A DNA stretch of 64,000 nucleotides from Arthrobacter sp. HY1533 (lineage in GTDB: Bacteria > Actinomycetota > Actinomycetes > Actinomycetales > Micrococcaceae): NCBI RefSeq assembly GCF_027568515.1, contig NZ_JANKZF010000016.1, positions 61,041 to 125,040 of the forward strand, given 5' to 3'. Below the pieces are notes generated by a model that was given only the letters and a program-made list of their open reading frames with translations, was not told the origin of the DNA and did no database searches. Shown here piece after piece: positions 27,677 through 35,807 of the stretch; position 1 is the first letter of the stretch, and each line of letters opens with the position of its first letter. The translations under genes and the position numbers were made by a program.

Positions 27677-29224
27677 TTAGTCGTCAATGCCAAGGCTTTC
27701 ATTAATGGCGCTTTTGTAAAGGACTGCCTTGCCGCCAAAGACGGCCTGAACGCCGCCGCTGACCTCAAAGACGCCCGTGGCGCCGAGCTTGCGGAGCTTG
27801 TCCTTGTCCACCTGGGCCGGGTCCTTGACGGACACGCGCAGGCGGGTGATGCAAGCGTCAACCTCTTCCAGGTTCTCCGCACCGCCCAACGCAGCCAGGA
27901 CCTGTGCGGCCTCGCGCTGGATGGGCGTGCCCTCTTCTGCGCCGCCAACCAGGGCCGGAACCTTCTCGGCGTCGCCCGCGGAAGCGGCGTCGTCGTCGTT
28001 CCCCAGGGTGTCCTCCAGGTGTCCGGGGGTGCCGAACTTGAACTTCTTGATCATGAACTTGAACGTGAAGTAGTACAGGAAGAACCACACGATGCCCACG
28101 GGGATCACCAGCAGCCAGTTGGTGCGGTCGTTGCCCTGGAACACGCCGAACAGCAGGAAGTCGATCAGGCCGCCGGAGAAGGTGTTGCCAATGCTGATGT
28201 TGAGCAGGTCGGCAATCAGGAAGGACAGGCCGTCGAAGATTGCGTGGATCACGTAGAGGATCGGGGCCACAAAGAGGAACATGAACTCGATGGGCTCGGT
28301 GATGCCTGTGATGAAGGAGGTCAGCGCAACCGAGGCGAACAGGCCCATGTACTTGGCGCGGCGGCCCTTGGGGATGACGTGCCACATGGCCAGGCAGGCG
28401 CCGGGCAGGCCGAACATCATGGTCGCGAAGCGGCCGGCGAAGAAGCGGGTGCCGTCGGTGAACAGGCCCACGTGGTTGGGGTCGGCCAGCTGGGCGAAGA
28501 AGATCTTCTGCGCGCCAACAACCTGGACGCCGTTGACCATCTCGGTGCCGCCCAGCGGGGTGTACCAGAACATGGGGTAGATCATGTGGTGCAGGCCGGC
28601 CGCACCGCTCAGGCGCAGCAGTGAGCCGTACAGGAAGGTGCCAAAGGCGCCCATTCCGGCAATGCCCTCACCGGCACTGACCAGGCCCTGCTGGACCGGG
28701 GGCCACACGATGAAGAACACGGCGCCGACCACGATCGCGGCGAAAGCCGTGACGATCGGGACAAAGCGTGAGCCGCCGAAGAAGCCAAGGATGGCCGGCA
28801 GTTGGATGTTGTTGTAGCGGTTGTGCAGCATCACGGCCACACCACCCACCACGAGCGCGCCCACAACGCCGGTGTCAATCGCTGCGGCGTCGGGGGTGAA
28901 GATGCCCAGCAGCGCCTTGATGGTGGCCACCATGACCAGGTAGCCAACCACGCCAGCTAGTGCAGCCGTGCCCTTGTCGCGCTTGGCCAGGCCAATGCAG
29001 AGGCCGACGGCGAGCAGGATCGCCAGGTTTTCGAAGACCGTGGCGCCGGCGGCGGACATGACGCCGAAGATGCCCTGCAGCACGTGGTTGTCCAGGAACG
29101 GGTACGCCTTGACGGTGGTGGGGTTGGACAGGGCCCCGCCAATGCCCAGCAGCAGGCCGGCTGCCGGCAGGATGGCGACCGGCAGCATGAAAGCCTTGCC
29201 GATCTTTGAAAGTTGCTTGAACAC
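27677..29224 (-). CDS. PTS EIICB component, glucose/N-acetylglucosamine type
   Basis: The 515-residue sugar permease has an IIC membrane domain (residues 1 to about 390). Family motifs are MLPVAILPAAGLLLGIGGAL at the N-terminus, GLHHMIYPMFWYTPLGG near 235 and the GITEPIEFMFLF loop near 315, which is diagnostic for glucose/GlcNAc transporters. A linker and a IIB domain follow, with the phosphorylated cysteine in VDACITRLRVSV near 460. N-acetylglucosamine or glucose is the likely substrate. GTG 29224 follows AAGGGA; the upstream frame is leader RNA. It is first in an operon with EIIA and the antiterminator. Confidence 0.93.
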   Translation of the reverse strand: MFKQLSKIGKAFMLPVAILPAAGLLLGIGGALSNPTTVKAYPFLDNHVLQGIFGVMSAAGATVFENLAILLAVGLCIGLAKRDKGTAALAGVVGYLVMVATIKALLGIFTPDAAAIDTGVVGALVVGGVAVMLHNRYNNIQLPAILGFFGGSRFVPIVTAFAAIVVGAVFFIVWPPVQQGLVSAGEGIAGMGAFGTFLYGSLLRLSGAAGLHHMIYPMFWYTPLGGTEMVNGVQVVGAQKIFFAQLADPNHVGLFTDGTRFFAGRFATMMFGLPGACLAMWHVIPKGRRAKYMGLFASVALTSFITGITEPIEFMFLFVAPILYVIHAIFDGLSFLIADLLNISIGNTFSGGLIDFLLFGVFQGNDRTNWLLVIPVGIVWFFLYYFTFKFMIKKFKFGTPGHLEDTLGNDDDAASAGDAEKVPALVGGAEEGTPIQREAAQVLAALGGAENLEEVDACITRLRVSVKDPAQVDKDKLRKLGATGVFEVSGGVQAVFGGKAVLYKSAINESLGIDD

Positions 29225-29419
29225 GTGTGTTCCCTTCGCTCGCAGCCTGACGACATCGTCAAGCCAAGATCTGAGCCGATGGGGACCATGCAGGAGGAAC
29301 GCATTGGGGGCGGGGCGGCAGCGTTGGCGGCCCACGCGTGGTGCGCGAATCGTGGATGGACCCTCGGACAAATACAGACGGATAGCCCCTGCAAGGTGAT
29401 GCGCGGAGCGTGGCGTCCC

Positions 29420-29445
29420 AGGTTATTGCCGAAAGTTACAATCCC
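29420..29445 (-). promoter_or_regulatory. RAT-like antiterminator target in the PTS leader
   Basis: The minus-strand leader contains GGGATTGTAACTTTCGGCA followed by ATAACC. It closely follows the ribonucleic antiterminator pattern GGATTGTTACT...GGCA...AACC recognised by LicT/BglG proteins. It lies about 26 bases after the predicted start point and about 200 before the EIICB start. No classical T-run terminator overlapping it is obvious. Confidence 0.65.
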
Positions 29446-29477
29446 GATGACAGTCGCCATAGTGGCAACTGGACAAG

Positions 29478-29506
29478 AATACACCTGCTGCAGGATTCAA
29501 TGCCAA
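29478..29506 (-). promoter_or_regulatory. Predicted promoter of the PTS operon
   Basis: On the minus strand, TTGGCA (29501-29506) is separated by 17 bases from TGTATT (29478-29483). Transcription would start near 29471, giving a leader of about 245 bases that holds the RAT element. Confidence 0.5.
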
Positions 29507-30429
29507 ATACGTCCTACCTCCGCAGGAAACAGCCAGCGGCGGCCCGTAACATTGGCTTCATGCTTAGATCCGGCACCGAATCCATGATCCTGCTGGGCAT
29601 TGGATTGCCCATTGCGTTGTTCGCCGCCTATCTGATCGGCCAGGTCACCCGCTGGCTGGTCCGCCGCCGGGTCTCGGTGCGCACCTCCACCACTGTTGTC
29701 CTGGCCGTGATTGGCCTGTCCCTCGGCCTGGTGCTCAGCAGCCTGATTTTCCGCGACTCGGAACCGTGGAGCCTGGAGGTGCTGCTGCTTTCCATAGCCT
29801 GCACGGCCGCCCTGCTTGGCCTGTTTGCGCTGGTGGCCCGCCGCTTCCAGCCACCCCGGCCCAGGATGTCCATCCTGGAAGTCGCCCGCAGCGGGGAGTC
29901 GCAGCTCGTGGAGTTCAAGTCCTCGGCCCGCTGGAACCTGCATACCCAGCAGCGCGACGAGCGCATGGAGCTGGTGGTTGCCAAGACCGTGGCGGGCTTC
30001 CTCAACGCCGACGGCGGCACCCTCCTGTTGGGCGTGGACGACGACGGGCAGTCCATTGGGCTGGAAAACGACTTCAGCCTGGTCAAGCGCCCCGACACGG
30101 ACCGCTACGAGCTCTGGCTGCGCGACCTGCTCTCCACAACCCTGGGCCAAAACGCGGCGGCACTGCCGGTCATCGACTTCACCCCAGTTGAGGTGGACGG
30201 CAGGCCAACCTTCCTGTGCCGGCTCTCCTGCCCCAACTCCCCCAGGCCCGTGTTCCTGGAACCGTCCCGCAACGAACGCACCGAATTCTGGGTACGCAGC
30301 GGCAACTCCACCCGCCAGCTGACGCTCGAAAATTCCATTGACTACATCACCGTCCAGTGGCCCCTGGGCGTTGGCCGCACCCTGGCCGCACAGCTGCGCT
30401 CATCCTTCCGTGGGTCCCGCGCGGGCTGA
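29500..30429 (+). CDS. Membrane-anchored AlbA_2 (Schlafen-type) domain protein
   Basis: The 309-residue protein has two or three N-terminal membrane segments (about residues 30-50, 65-85 and 92-112). A cytoplasmic AlbA_2-like domain follows, beginning LVEFKSSARWN near 150 and continuing AKTVAGFLNADGGTLLLGVDDDG near 185, the sequence hallmark of that family (nucleic-acid or ATP-binding, also seen in Schlafen-like proteins). Membrane anchoring of this domain is unusual. ATG 29500 has GGA four bases upstream; ATG 29560, just before the first membrane segment, is an alternative. The divergent PTS promoter overlaps the first codons if 29500 is right. The cellular role is unknown. Confidence 0.7.
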   Translation: MPNTSYLRRKQPAAARNIGFMLRSGTESMILLGIGLPIALFAAYLIGQVTRWLVRRRVSVRTSTTVVLAVIGLSLGLVLSSLIFRDSEPWSLEVLLLSIACTAALLGLFALVARRFQPPRPRMSILEVARSGESQLVEFKSSARWNLHTQQRDERMELVVAKTVAGFLNADGGTLLLGVDDDGQSIGLENDFSLVKRPDTDRYELWLRDLLSTTLGQNAAALPVIDFTPVEVDGRPTFLCRLSCPNSPRPVFLEPSRNERTEFWVRSGNSTRQLTLENSIDYITVQWPLGVGRTLAAQLRSSFRGSRAG

Positions 30430-30453
30430 TCCTGCATGGGCGGTCCCACAGGC

Positions 30454-32166
30454 TCAGCCACGACGGCGTCCCGCCACAAGGCCCAACAGCAGCGGCAGCA
30501 CCGAGGCAACCATCAGAACATTTCCCAGCGTTTCGTCGCCGGCGCGCACCACGGCCCCTGCAATGAGCAGCGCGCCGAACAAAAGCGCCGCCACCGCCCA
30601 CCGGGCAGTGCGTTGCAGCCGTGCAAGCTGCCGCTCCAGTCGCGGGTTGGAAAACTGCAGCGAGCCCTCCTCGATGCGGTCCAGCAGCCCATCCAGCCGC
30701 TTGGGCAGGCGCAGGGCCACGGCGGCTATGTCCACCGCCTGGGCGGCCGCATCCTTCACCAGGTTGCCGCGCTCGTCGCGCAGCAGCTTCGCGGCGTAGG
30801 GCTCCACGGAGTCCCACAGGTTGAACTTGGCGTCGAGCGAACAGCACACCCCCGAGGTCAGCGACATGGCACGGATGATCAGCAGGAAGTTCTCCGGCAG
30901 CTGGAACGGCAGAGACCGGACAGTGTCCCCAAACTCCGCGGCAAAGTCGCGGAACTCGCGCGGGTCCACGTCGCGCAGCTCGGCAAAACCCATGCCGCCA
31001 AAGCGCGCAAAAAGCTGCGCCATGGCCCGCTCCAGCGAGGCGGTCTCGGCCGAGCGCACCAGCACGCCCACCTCACCCATTGCCTCCACAAGCCCCTTGC
31101 CATCCCTCGCAGCCGCCGCGATCAGCAGCTTCCGGAGGCCGCCACGCGTCGCCGGGCCGGCCTCGCCCATCATGCCGAAGTCAATGAACGTCAGCTTCCA
31201 GGGCCGTTCCCCGCCGGCATCCGGGGCCGGGGTGACAAAGATGTTGCCGGGATGCGGATCGGCATGAAAGAAGCCGTTGCCGAACAGCTGGTCAAACATG
31301 ACGGCAGCGAACACCGGGGCAACGTCCACGGGGTCAATCCCGGCCGCGAGCAGGCCCTGGGCGTCGGTCACCTTGATGGCCGTGACGTCCTCAAGTGTCA
31401 GCACCCGCCGGGTGGTCCGCTCCCAGACCACGCCGGGCACCGCGACCCGCTGGTCCCCTGCGAAGTCGGCGGCGAAGCGTTCGGCATTGGCTGCCTCGTT
31501 CAGGTAGTCGATCTCCTGAAGGCTGGTCCGGGCAAATTCCTCCACCAGCGCCGGCGCGTCCACGCGCCTGGAGACGAGCCGGATCCGGCTGAGCCAGCCG
31601 CCCACCTTGCGCAGCGCCGCAAGGTCCACGTCCACAATCGCGCCGATGCCCGGCCGTTGCACCTTCACCACCACGTTTTCGAGCCCTGTGTCTGCGGCAA
31701 TGCCGGGCAGGAGCCGGGCCCGGTGTGCCTGACCCAGCGAGGCTGCGGCCAGCGGCACCTCCTCGAAGTGGGAGTACACGGCATCCAGCGGCGCGCCCAG
31801 CTCCGCCTCAGCCAACGCCCGGATGGCGGGGAAAGGGACGGCAGGCACCTCGTCCTGGAGGCCCTCCAATTCTCTTGTGATCTCCGGCGGCAGCACGTCC
31901 AGCCTCGAGGACATGTACTGGCCCACCTTGATCATGAGCCCGCCGAGGTCCACCGCGAGCACATGGAAGCGCTGCGCGAAGGTGCGCATGCGCCGTGCCC
32001 TGCCGCGGTCGGCGATCCTGCGCAGCCCGATGCGGGGCAGGAACAGCTCAAACCACCACGTCACTGCCAGGTTGCGGGCGGCAAAGCGCAGGATGCGGCG
32101 GTACCGGGCACGGGTTTCACCGGCGCCGGGACCCGGATCTGCCCGGTCCCGGTGCACCGTTGCCAC
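30454..32166 (-). CDS. ABC1/UbiB (AarF) family atypical protein kinase
   Basis: The 570-residue protein has the UbiB-type kinase-like fold: the KxGQ motif MIKVGQYMSSRLDVLP (about residue 80), an ATP-site lysine in VVVKVQRPG, NGFFHADPHPGNIF (catalytic-loop equivalent, near 300) and FIDFGMMG (metal loop). Two C-terminal hydrophobic segments (about 520-560) suggest membrane attachment. UbiB proteins support isoprenoid quinone or other lipid metabolism, probably as ATPases. It follows a PadR regulator after five bases, so the two are likely one operon controlled by that regulator. Confidence 0.9.
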   Translation of the reverse strand: MATVHRDRADPGPGAGETRARYRRILRFAARNLAVTWWFELFLPRIGLRRIADRGRARRMRTFAQRFHVLAVDLGGLMIKVGQYMSSRLDVLPPEITRELEGLQDEVPAVPFPAIRALAEAELGAPLDAVYSHFEEVPLAAASLGQAHRARLLPGIAADTGLENVVVKVQRPGIGAIVDVDLAALRKVGGWLSRIRLVSRRVDAPALVEEFARTSLQEIDYLNEAANAERFAADFAGDQRVAVPGVVWERTTRRVLTLEDVTAIKVTDAQGLLAAGIDPVDVAPVFAAVMFDQLFGNGFFHADPHPGNIFVTPAPDAGGERPWKLTFIDFGMMGEAGPATRGGLRKLLIAAAARDGKGLVEAMGEVGVLVRSAETASLERAMAQLFARFGGMGFAELRDVDPREFRDFAAEFGDTVRSLPFQLPENFLLIIRAMSLTSGVCCSLDAKFNLWDSVEPYAAKLLRDERGNLVKDAAAQAVDIAAVALRLPKRLDGLLDRIEEGSLQFSNPRLERQLARLQRTARWAVAALLFGALLIAGAVVRAGDETLGNVLMVASVLPLLLGLVAGRRRG

Positions 32167-32171
32167 GTGTG

Positions 32172-32714
32172 TCAGTCCTGGGCGAGGATGGAGTACAGCC
32201 GGCGGCGTGCCTCTTCAAGCACCTTCACAGCCTCCTGCACCTGCTTGCTGGTGCCGGTGCGCCCCACCTGGGCGGCGGCCTGGGCCAGTTCCATCCCGGC
32301 CTTGGGCAGCGCCCCGAAACCGGAACCCTGTGCCGTGTCCGCCGAGTCCCAGGGAGCCTGGGTTTCAGCACTGGCGGCCTCATCACGCCCGGCCTCGGTC
32401 AGCGAGTAGATCTTGCGCCCGTTGGACTCCTCGGCGCTGACCAGCCCTTCGTCGGCCAGCAGCTGCAGTGTGGGGTAGACGGAGCCGGCACTCGGCTTCC
32501 AGCTGCCTCCGCTGCGCTCCTCGATTTCACGGATGATCTGGTACCCGTGCATGGGGCGCTCGGCAAGGAGGGCCAGCACGGCCGAGCGCAGTCCGCCGCG
32601 GCCGGCCCGGGTTCCGGAGCGCTTCTCAAACCGCGAACGGAAGTCTTCAACGGCCTGCCACACGCCGTCAAGGTTGGCTCCCATGAATCCGCCTGAAGGG
32701 AATGAATCATGCAT
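32172..32714 (-). CDS. PadR-family transcriptional regulator
   Basis: The 180-residue protein has a PadR winged helix from about residue 42 (LRSAVLALLAERPMHGYQIIREIEERSGGSWKPSAGSVYPTLQLLADEGLV). A helical C-terminal dimerisation segment follows. ATG 32714 has GAGGTGAG about five bases upstream. Three CGATA repeats exactly ten bases apart lie 27-50 bases upstream and may be its own binding site. It probably represses itself and the downstream UbiB kinase gene. The inducer is unknown. Confidence 0.9.
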   Translation of the reverse strand: MHDSFPSGGFMGANLDGVWQAVEDFRSRFEKRSGTRAGRGGLRSAVLALLAERPMHGYQIIREIEERSGGSWKPSAGSVYPTLQLLADEGLVSAEESNGRKIYSLTEAGRDEAASAETQAPWDSADTAQGSGFGALPKAGMELAQAAAQVGRTGTSKQVQEAVKVLEEARRRLYSILAQD

Positions 32715-32740
32715 TTTGGCTCACCTCGGTTGATCGCGAA

Positions 32741-32765
32741 CGATACTAAACGATAGCTAACGATA
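32741..32765. promoter_or_regulatory. Three helically phased CGATA repeats upstream of padR
   Basis: CGATACTAAA, CGATAGCTAA and CGATA begin at 32741, 32751 and 32761, exactly one DNA turn apart, in the promoter region of the PadR gene. AT-rich, phased sites are a plausible operator for the PadR dimer. Confidence 0.45.
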
Positions 32766-32798
32766 TACCCGCAGGGAGGCCCGGGACAATGGTTTTTA

Positions 32799-34187
32799 CT
32801 ACCCGGCAAGCACCTTTCCGGGGTTCAGGATGCCCTGCGGGTCCAGTGCCTTCTTGATGGCGGCCATGACCGGAATGGCCGAGGCATGCTCCTTGGCCAG
32901 GGAGCCGGTCTTGCCCAGCCCAATGCCATGCTCACCCGTGGAGGTGCCACCCATGGAGAGCGCCCGCTCAACGAGTCGGTCGTTGATGGCAGCCGCCTTG
33001 GCCCGCACGCCGTCGTCCCCGGGAGGGAGGACAAAGGCGAGGTGGAAGTTGCCGTCGCCCACATGCCCCACGATCGGCGCCAGAACGCCTTCGCTGTCGG
33101 TGTCGGCCTTGGTCAGGGTGATGCATTCGGCCAGCCGGGAGATGGGCACGCAGACATCTGTGGACCAGGTGCTGGAGCCGGGCACCAGGGCCACATAGGA
33201 GGGCAGGGCGTCGTGCCGTGCCTTCCAGATGCGCCCGATCTGCTGGGGGTCGGACGCGTAGTTCCAGCCGGTGCCGCCGTTGCCGGCGACGAGCCTGCGG
33301 ACAGTTTCTGCCTGCTCGGCAATGGTCGCCGCGGGGCCCTCGAATTCAAAGATCAGGGTTGGCTGCACGGGCAGGCCCAGGCCGCTGTAGCGGTTGACGG
33401 CGTCCACCGTGACGTCGTCGAGCAGTTCAACGCGGGAAATGGGCACCCCGGATTCCAGAGTGGACGCCACCACGGCCGTGCAGTCCTCCAGCGCCGGGAA
33501 CGAGCAAATGGCCACCCCGGTGGCCTCGGGGATGCCGTAGACGCGCAGGGTCACCTCGGTCAGGACCCCCAGCGTGCCCTCGGCCCCGACAAACAGGTGC
33601 GTGAGGTCGTAGCCGGCGGCCGACTTCCGGGAGCGTCCGCCGGTGGTGATGACAGTGCCGTCGGCCATGACCACCGTCAGGCCCAGGACGTTTTCCTTCA
33701 TGGTCCCGTAGCGCACGGCGGTGGTGCCGCTGGCCCCGGTGGAAGCCATGCCGCCCACGCTGGCATCCACGCCCGGCCCCACAGGGAACGTGAGCCCGTG
33801 GACTGCGAGCGCGGCGTTGAGCGAGCTCTTCATGACCCCGGCCTGGACCGTGGCATCGAGGTCGGAGGCGCCGACCCGCAGGATCTTGTCCATGCCGGAC
33901 AGGTCCAGGGCGATGGACTCGGCGGTGCTGTTGGCGCCGCCCTCCAGCCCCGTGCCGGCGGCGATGGGCACGGCCGGAACACCGTGCCGGTGGCAGATGG
34001 CCAGAGCGGCGGACACGTCTTCGGTGCTGGCGCAGTGCACCACGGCCTGGGGCGCCTCCCACGGCAGGTGCGAGCTGTCGTGCCCGCGGGCTTGGCGGAT
34101 TCCGTGGTCGGTTGAGACCTTCTCCCCCAGTGCTTCCCGCAGTTCATGAACGACGGCGGTGGTGGTCTCTGCGGGAAGTGCTGTCAT
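32799..34187 (-). CDS. FAD-linked oxidase, glycolate oxidase/D-lactate dehydrogenase family (GlcD-like)
   Basis: The 462-residue protein has the FAD-binding type 4 domain (PIAAGTGLEGGANST near 75; FPVGPGVDASVGGMASTGASGTTAVRYG around 125; HLFVGAEGTLGVLTEVTLRVY near 195). The C-terminal oxidase domain ends GHVGDGNFH, GTSTGEHGIGLGK and DPQGILNPGKV. It oxidises a 2-hydroxyacid such as D-lactate or glycolate to the 2-oxo acid. ATG 34187 is chosen because AAGGA lies nine bases upstream. A 14-bp palindrome, related to those at three other catabolic promoters, lies about 110 bases upstream in the gap to a hydrolase gene. Confidence 0.9.
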   Translation of the reverse strand: MTALPAETTTAVVHELREALGEKVSTDHGIRQARGHDSSHLPWEAPQAVVHCASTEDVSAALAICHRHGVPAVPIAAGTGLEGGANSTAESIALDLSGMDKILRVGASDLDATVQAGVMKSSLNAALAVHGLTFPVGPGVDASVGGMASTGASGTTAVRYGTMKENVLGLTVVMADGTVITTGGRSRKSAAGYDLTHLFVGAEGTLGVLTEVTLRVYGIPEATGVAICSFPALEDCTAVVASTLESGVPISRVELLDDVTVDAVNRYSGLGLPVQPTLIFEFEGPAATIAEQAETVRRLVAGNGGTGWNYASDPQQIGRIWKARHDALPSYVALVPGSSTWSTDVCVPISRLAECITLTKADTDSEGVLAPIVGHVGDGNFHLAFVLPPGDDGVRAKAAAINDRLVERALSMGGTSTGEHGIGLGKTGSLAKEHASAIPVMAAIKKALDPQGILNPGKVLAG

Positions 34188-34297
34188 CGCGGTGGTTCCT
34201 TCGTAGCTCACGGGTGTGTGGCGCAGCGCACGGCTGCCGATTTAGAGCCACATTACCCACGCCTTCCCCGCTTCGGAGCGTGGCGGGGTCCTCCGGC

Positions 34298-34313
34298 CTC
34301 TCGGATCCGAGAC
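34298..34313. promoter_or_regulatory. IclR-type operator candidate, site C
   Basis: CTCTCGGATCCGAGAC contains a perfect 14-bp palindrome (TCTCGGATCCGAGA). It lies between the divergent FAD-oxidase and alpha/beta-hydrolase genes. It matches the GTCT-N8-AGAC sites A, B and D except at the first base. Confidence 0.5.
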
Positions 34314-34370
34314 GCAGCCGGAAGCCTCCACTCGGTGACAACCTTCCCGTTCCATCTTTAGGATGTTGGC

Positions 34371-35168
34371 ATGGAGCAACGTATCAACGGCGCTTTGATT
34401 CACTACGTTGACCACGGCGACGGTGTGCCGCTGGTTTCGTTTCACGGCGCCGGCGTTGACCACCGCGAAATTGAGGCCGCCATCGAAGCCCTGCTGCCCA
34501 TCGCGAGCTGCCGGCGAATTTATCCTGACTTGCCGGGGATGGGACACTCCACGGTTGAGGGCCTGGGCTCCAACAACAACGTGGTGGCGCAAATGGCGGC
34601 ATTCATCGAGCAGCTGCAGGCTGGGCCTGTGCTGTTGCTTGGACATTCCTACGGGGCGTACCTGGCACGCGGCGTGGCGGCCCGGCGGCCGGACCTGGTT
34701 CTCGGCCTGGCGTTGTTGTGCCCGCTGGCCGGGCAGGCCCACCCGCTGCCCGAACACCAGGTGGTGCAGCAGGATGCTGGCGCGTACAGCGAACTTGAAG
34801 CCGGGCAAAGGGAGGGCTTCGATGAGTATTTCGTGGTGCGCACCCGGGCCACGGCCCGCCGCTATCGAGACCATGTGGTGCCGGGCGCGGCCCTGTTGGA
34901 TGAAGACGGACTGGGCCGCATCTTTTCGGATTGGACGGTCGACGTCGGTTCGGGCCCCTTCCCTGCCCCGACGCTGATCGTGGCCGGGCGGAGTGACTCG
35001 ACTGTTGGGTACCTCGACGCGATGGACTTGCTCGGGCAGTACCCGCACGCAACGTTGGCAGTGGTTGACGGCGCCGGTCATGCCCTCATGCATGAAAGGC
35101 CCAGGCTGCTGGCTGGACTACTCGGAGATTGGCTGGACCGGGCCGGGGTGCCCGTTGCGCAAGATTGA
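34371..35168 (+). CDS. Alpha/beta-hydrolase
   Basis: The 265-residue protein has the alpha/beta-hydrolase fold: the oxyanion-loop FHGAGVDHR near residue 25, the nucleophile elbow LLGHSYGAY at about 88-96 (Ser in GHSYG), the acid in LIVAGRSDSTVGY near 207, and the catalytic histidine in DGAGHALMHERP near 237. No lid insertion points to a substrate; similar proteins are annotated as esterases or proline-iminopeptidase-like hydrolases. ATG 34371 follows AGGATGTTGGC. Its last 51 bases overlap the convergent acetyltransferase gene. Confidence 0.85.
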   Translation: MEQRINGALIHYVDHGDGVPLVSFHGAGVDHREIEAAIEALLPIASCRRIYPDLPGMGHSTVEGLGSNNNVVAQMAAFIEQLQAGPVLLLGHSYGAYLARGVAARRPDLVLGLALLCPLAGQAHPLPEHQVVQQDAGAYSELEAGQREGFDEYFVVRTRATARRYRDHVVPGAALLDEDGLGRIFSDWTVDVGSGPFPAPTLIVAGRSDSTVGYLDAMDLLGQYPHATLAVVDGAGHALMHERPRLLAGLLGDWLDRAGVPVAQD

Positions 35169-35684
35169 AAAGAGGAGGGAGTCCCGGCGCACTCCCCGAA
35201 CCAGGCGGTGGGATCGAAGCCGCCCTTCCAGGGTGAAGCCGCTCTTTTCCAGGACCCGGATTGAGCCCGCATTTCCGGGGTGGCAGGTGGCGCTGATGCG
35301 TTCCAGCCGGAGCGTTTCGAAGCCAAGGCTCAGGAGCCGGCCCACGGCCTCGGTGGCGTACCCCTGCCCCCAGTGGGCACGGTGGAAGGTGTACCCCAGC
35401 TCGCCGTTGCGGTCATGGGGATCCGTGGTCCAGACAGCCACCGAACCAATCGGCCGCCCGTCCAAGACGGCAGCGAGCGAGTACGCCGACCTGTCCGGCT
35501 CCCCTTGTGCCCGGGAGGCACCTTCAACGAACGCAGCTGTCTGGTCCAGGGTGTTTGGGCCCCATGTGGACCAGCGGGTGACCTCAGCGTCTGAGGCGTA
35601 ATCATGAACGGCCGGTATGTCCGCCGGGGTAAATTCACGGAAGCTCAGCCGGGGCACGCGCGGATAGGGCGTTGAAGTACTCAA
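35118..35684 (-). CDS. RimJ/RimL-type GNAT N-acetyltransferase
   Basis: The 188-residue protein has the RimJ/RimL layout: an N-terminal LSFREFTPADIPAVHDYASD strand-helix, a central strand LGYTFHRAHWGQGYATEAVGRLL (acetyl-CoA-binding Q/G loop, about 95-115), and the closing NAGSIRVLEKSGFTLEGRLR typical of this subgroup. It probably acetylates an amino group on a small molecule or ribosomal protein; the target is unknown. It overlaps the end of the convergent hydrolase gene by 51 bases. Confidence 0.88.
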   Translation of the reverse strand: MSTSTPYPRVPRLSFREFTPADIPAVHDYASDAEVTRWSTWGPNTLDQTAAFVEGASRAQGEPDRSAYSLAAVLDGRPIGSVAVWTTDPHDRNGELGYTFHRAHWGQGYATEAVGRLLSLGFETLRLERISATCHPGNAGSIRVLEKSGFTLEGRLRSHRLVRGVRRDSLLFSILRNGHPGPVQPISE

Positions 35685-35807
35685 AGTTCACCTTTCAGTC
35701 ATTTGCCTGCTTCGATCCTAGGGCCCTGGCCGGCAGCACCCAGGGGTTGGCCAGCGGGTCGGGCGGCGGCGCATCCGCAAGGCTCCGCACCCGCCGACCC
35801 GCCGCCG

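Noticed and set aside
35754..35802. GC-rich inverted repeat after the IclR gene (GCGGGTCGGGCGG/CCGCCGACCCGC)
   Set aside because: The pairing has a bulge and a long loop, and there is no T-run. It could be a terminator, but chance pairing in GC-rich DNA is as likely.
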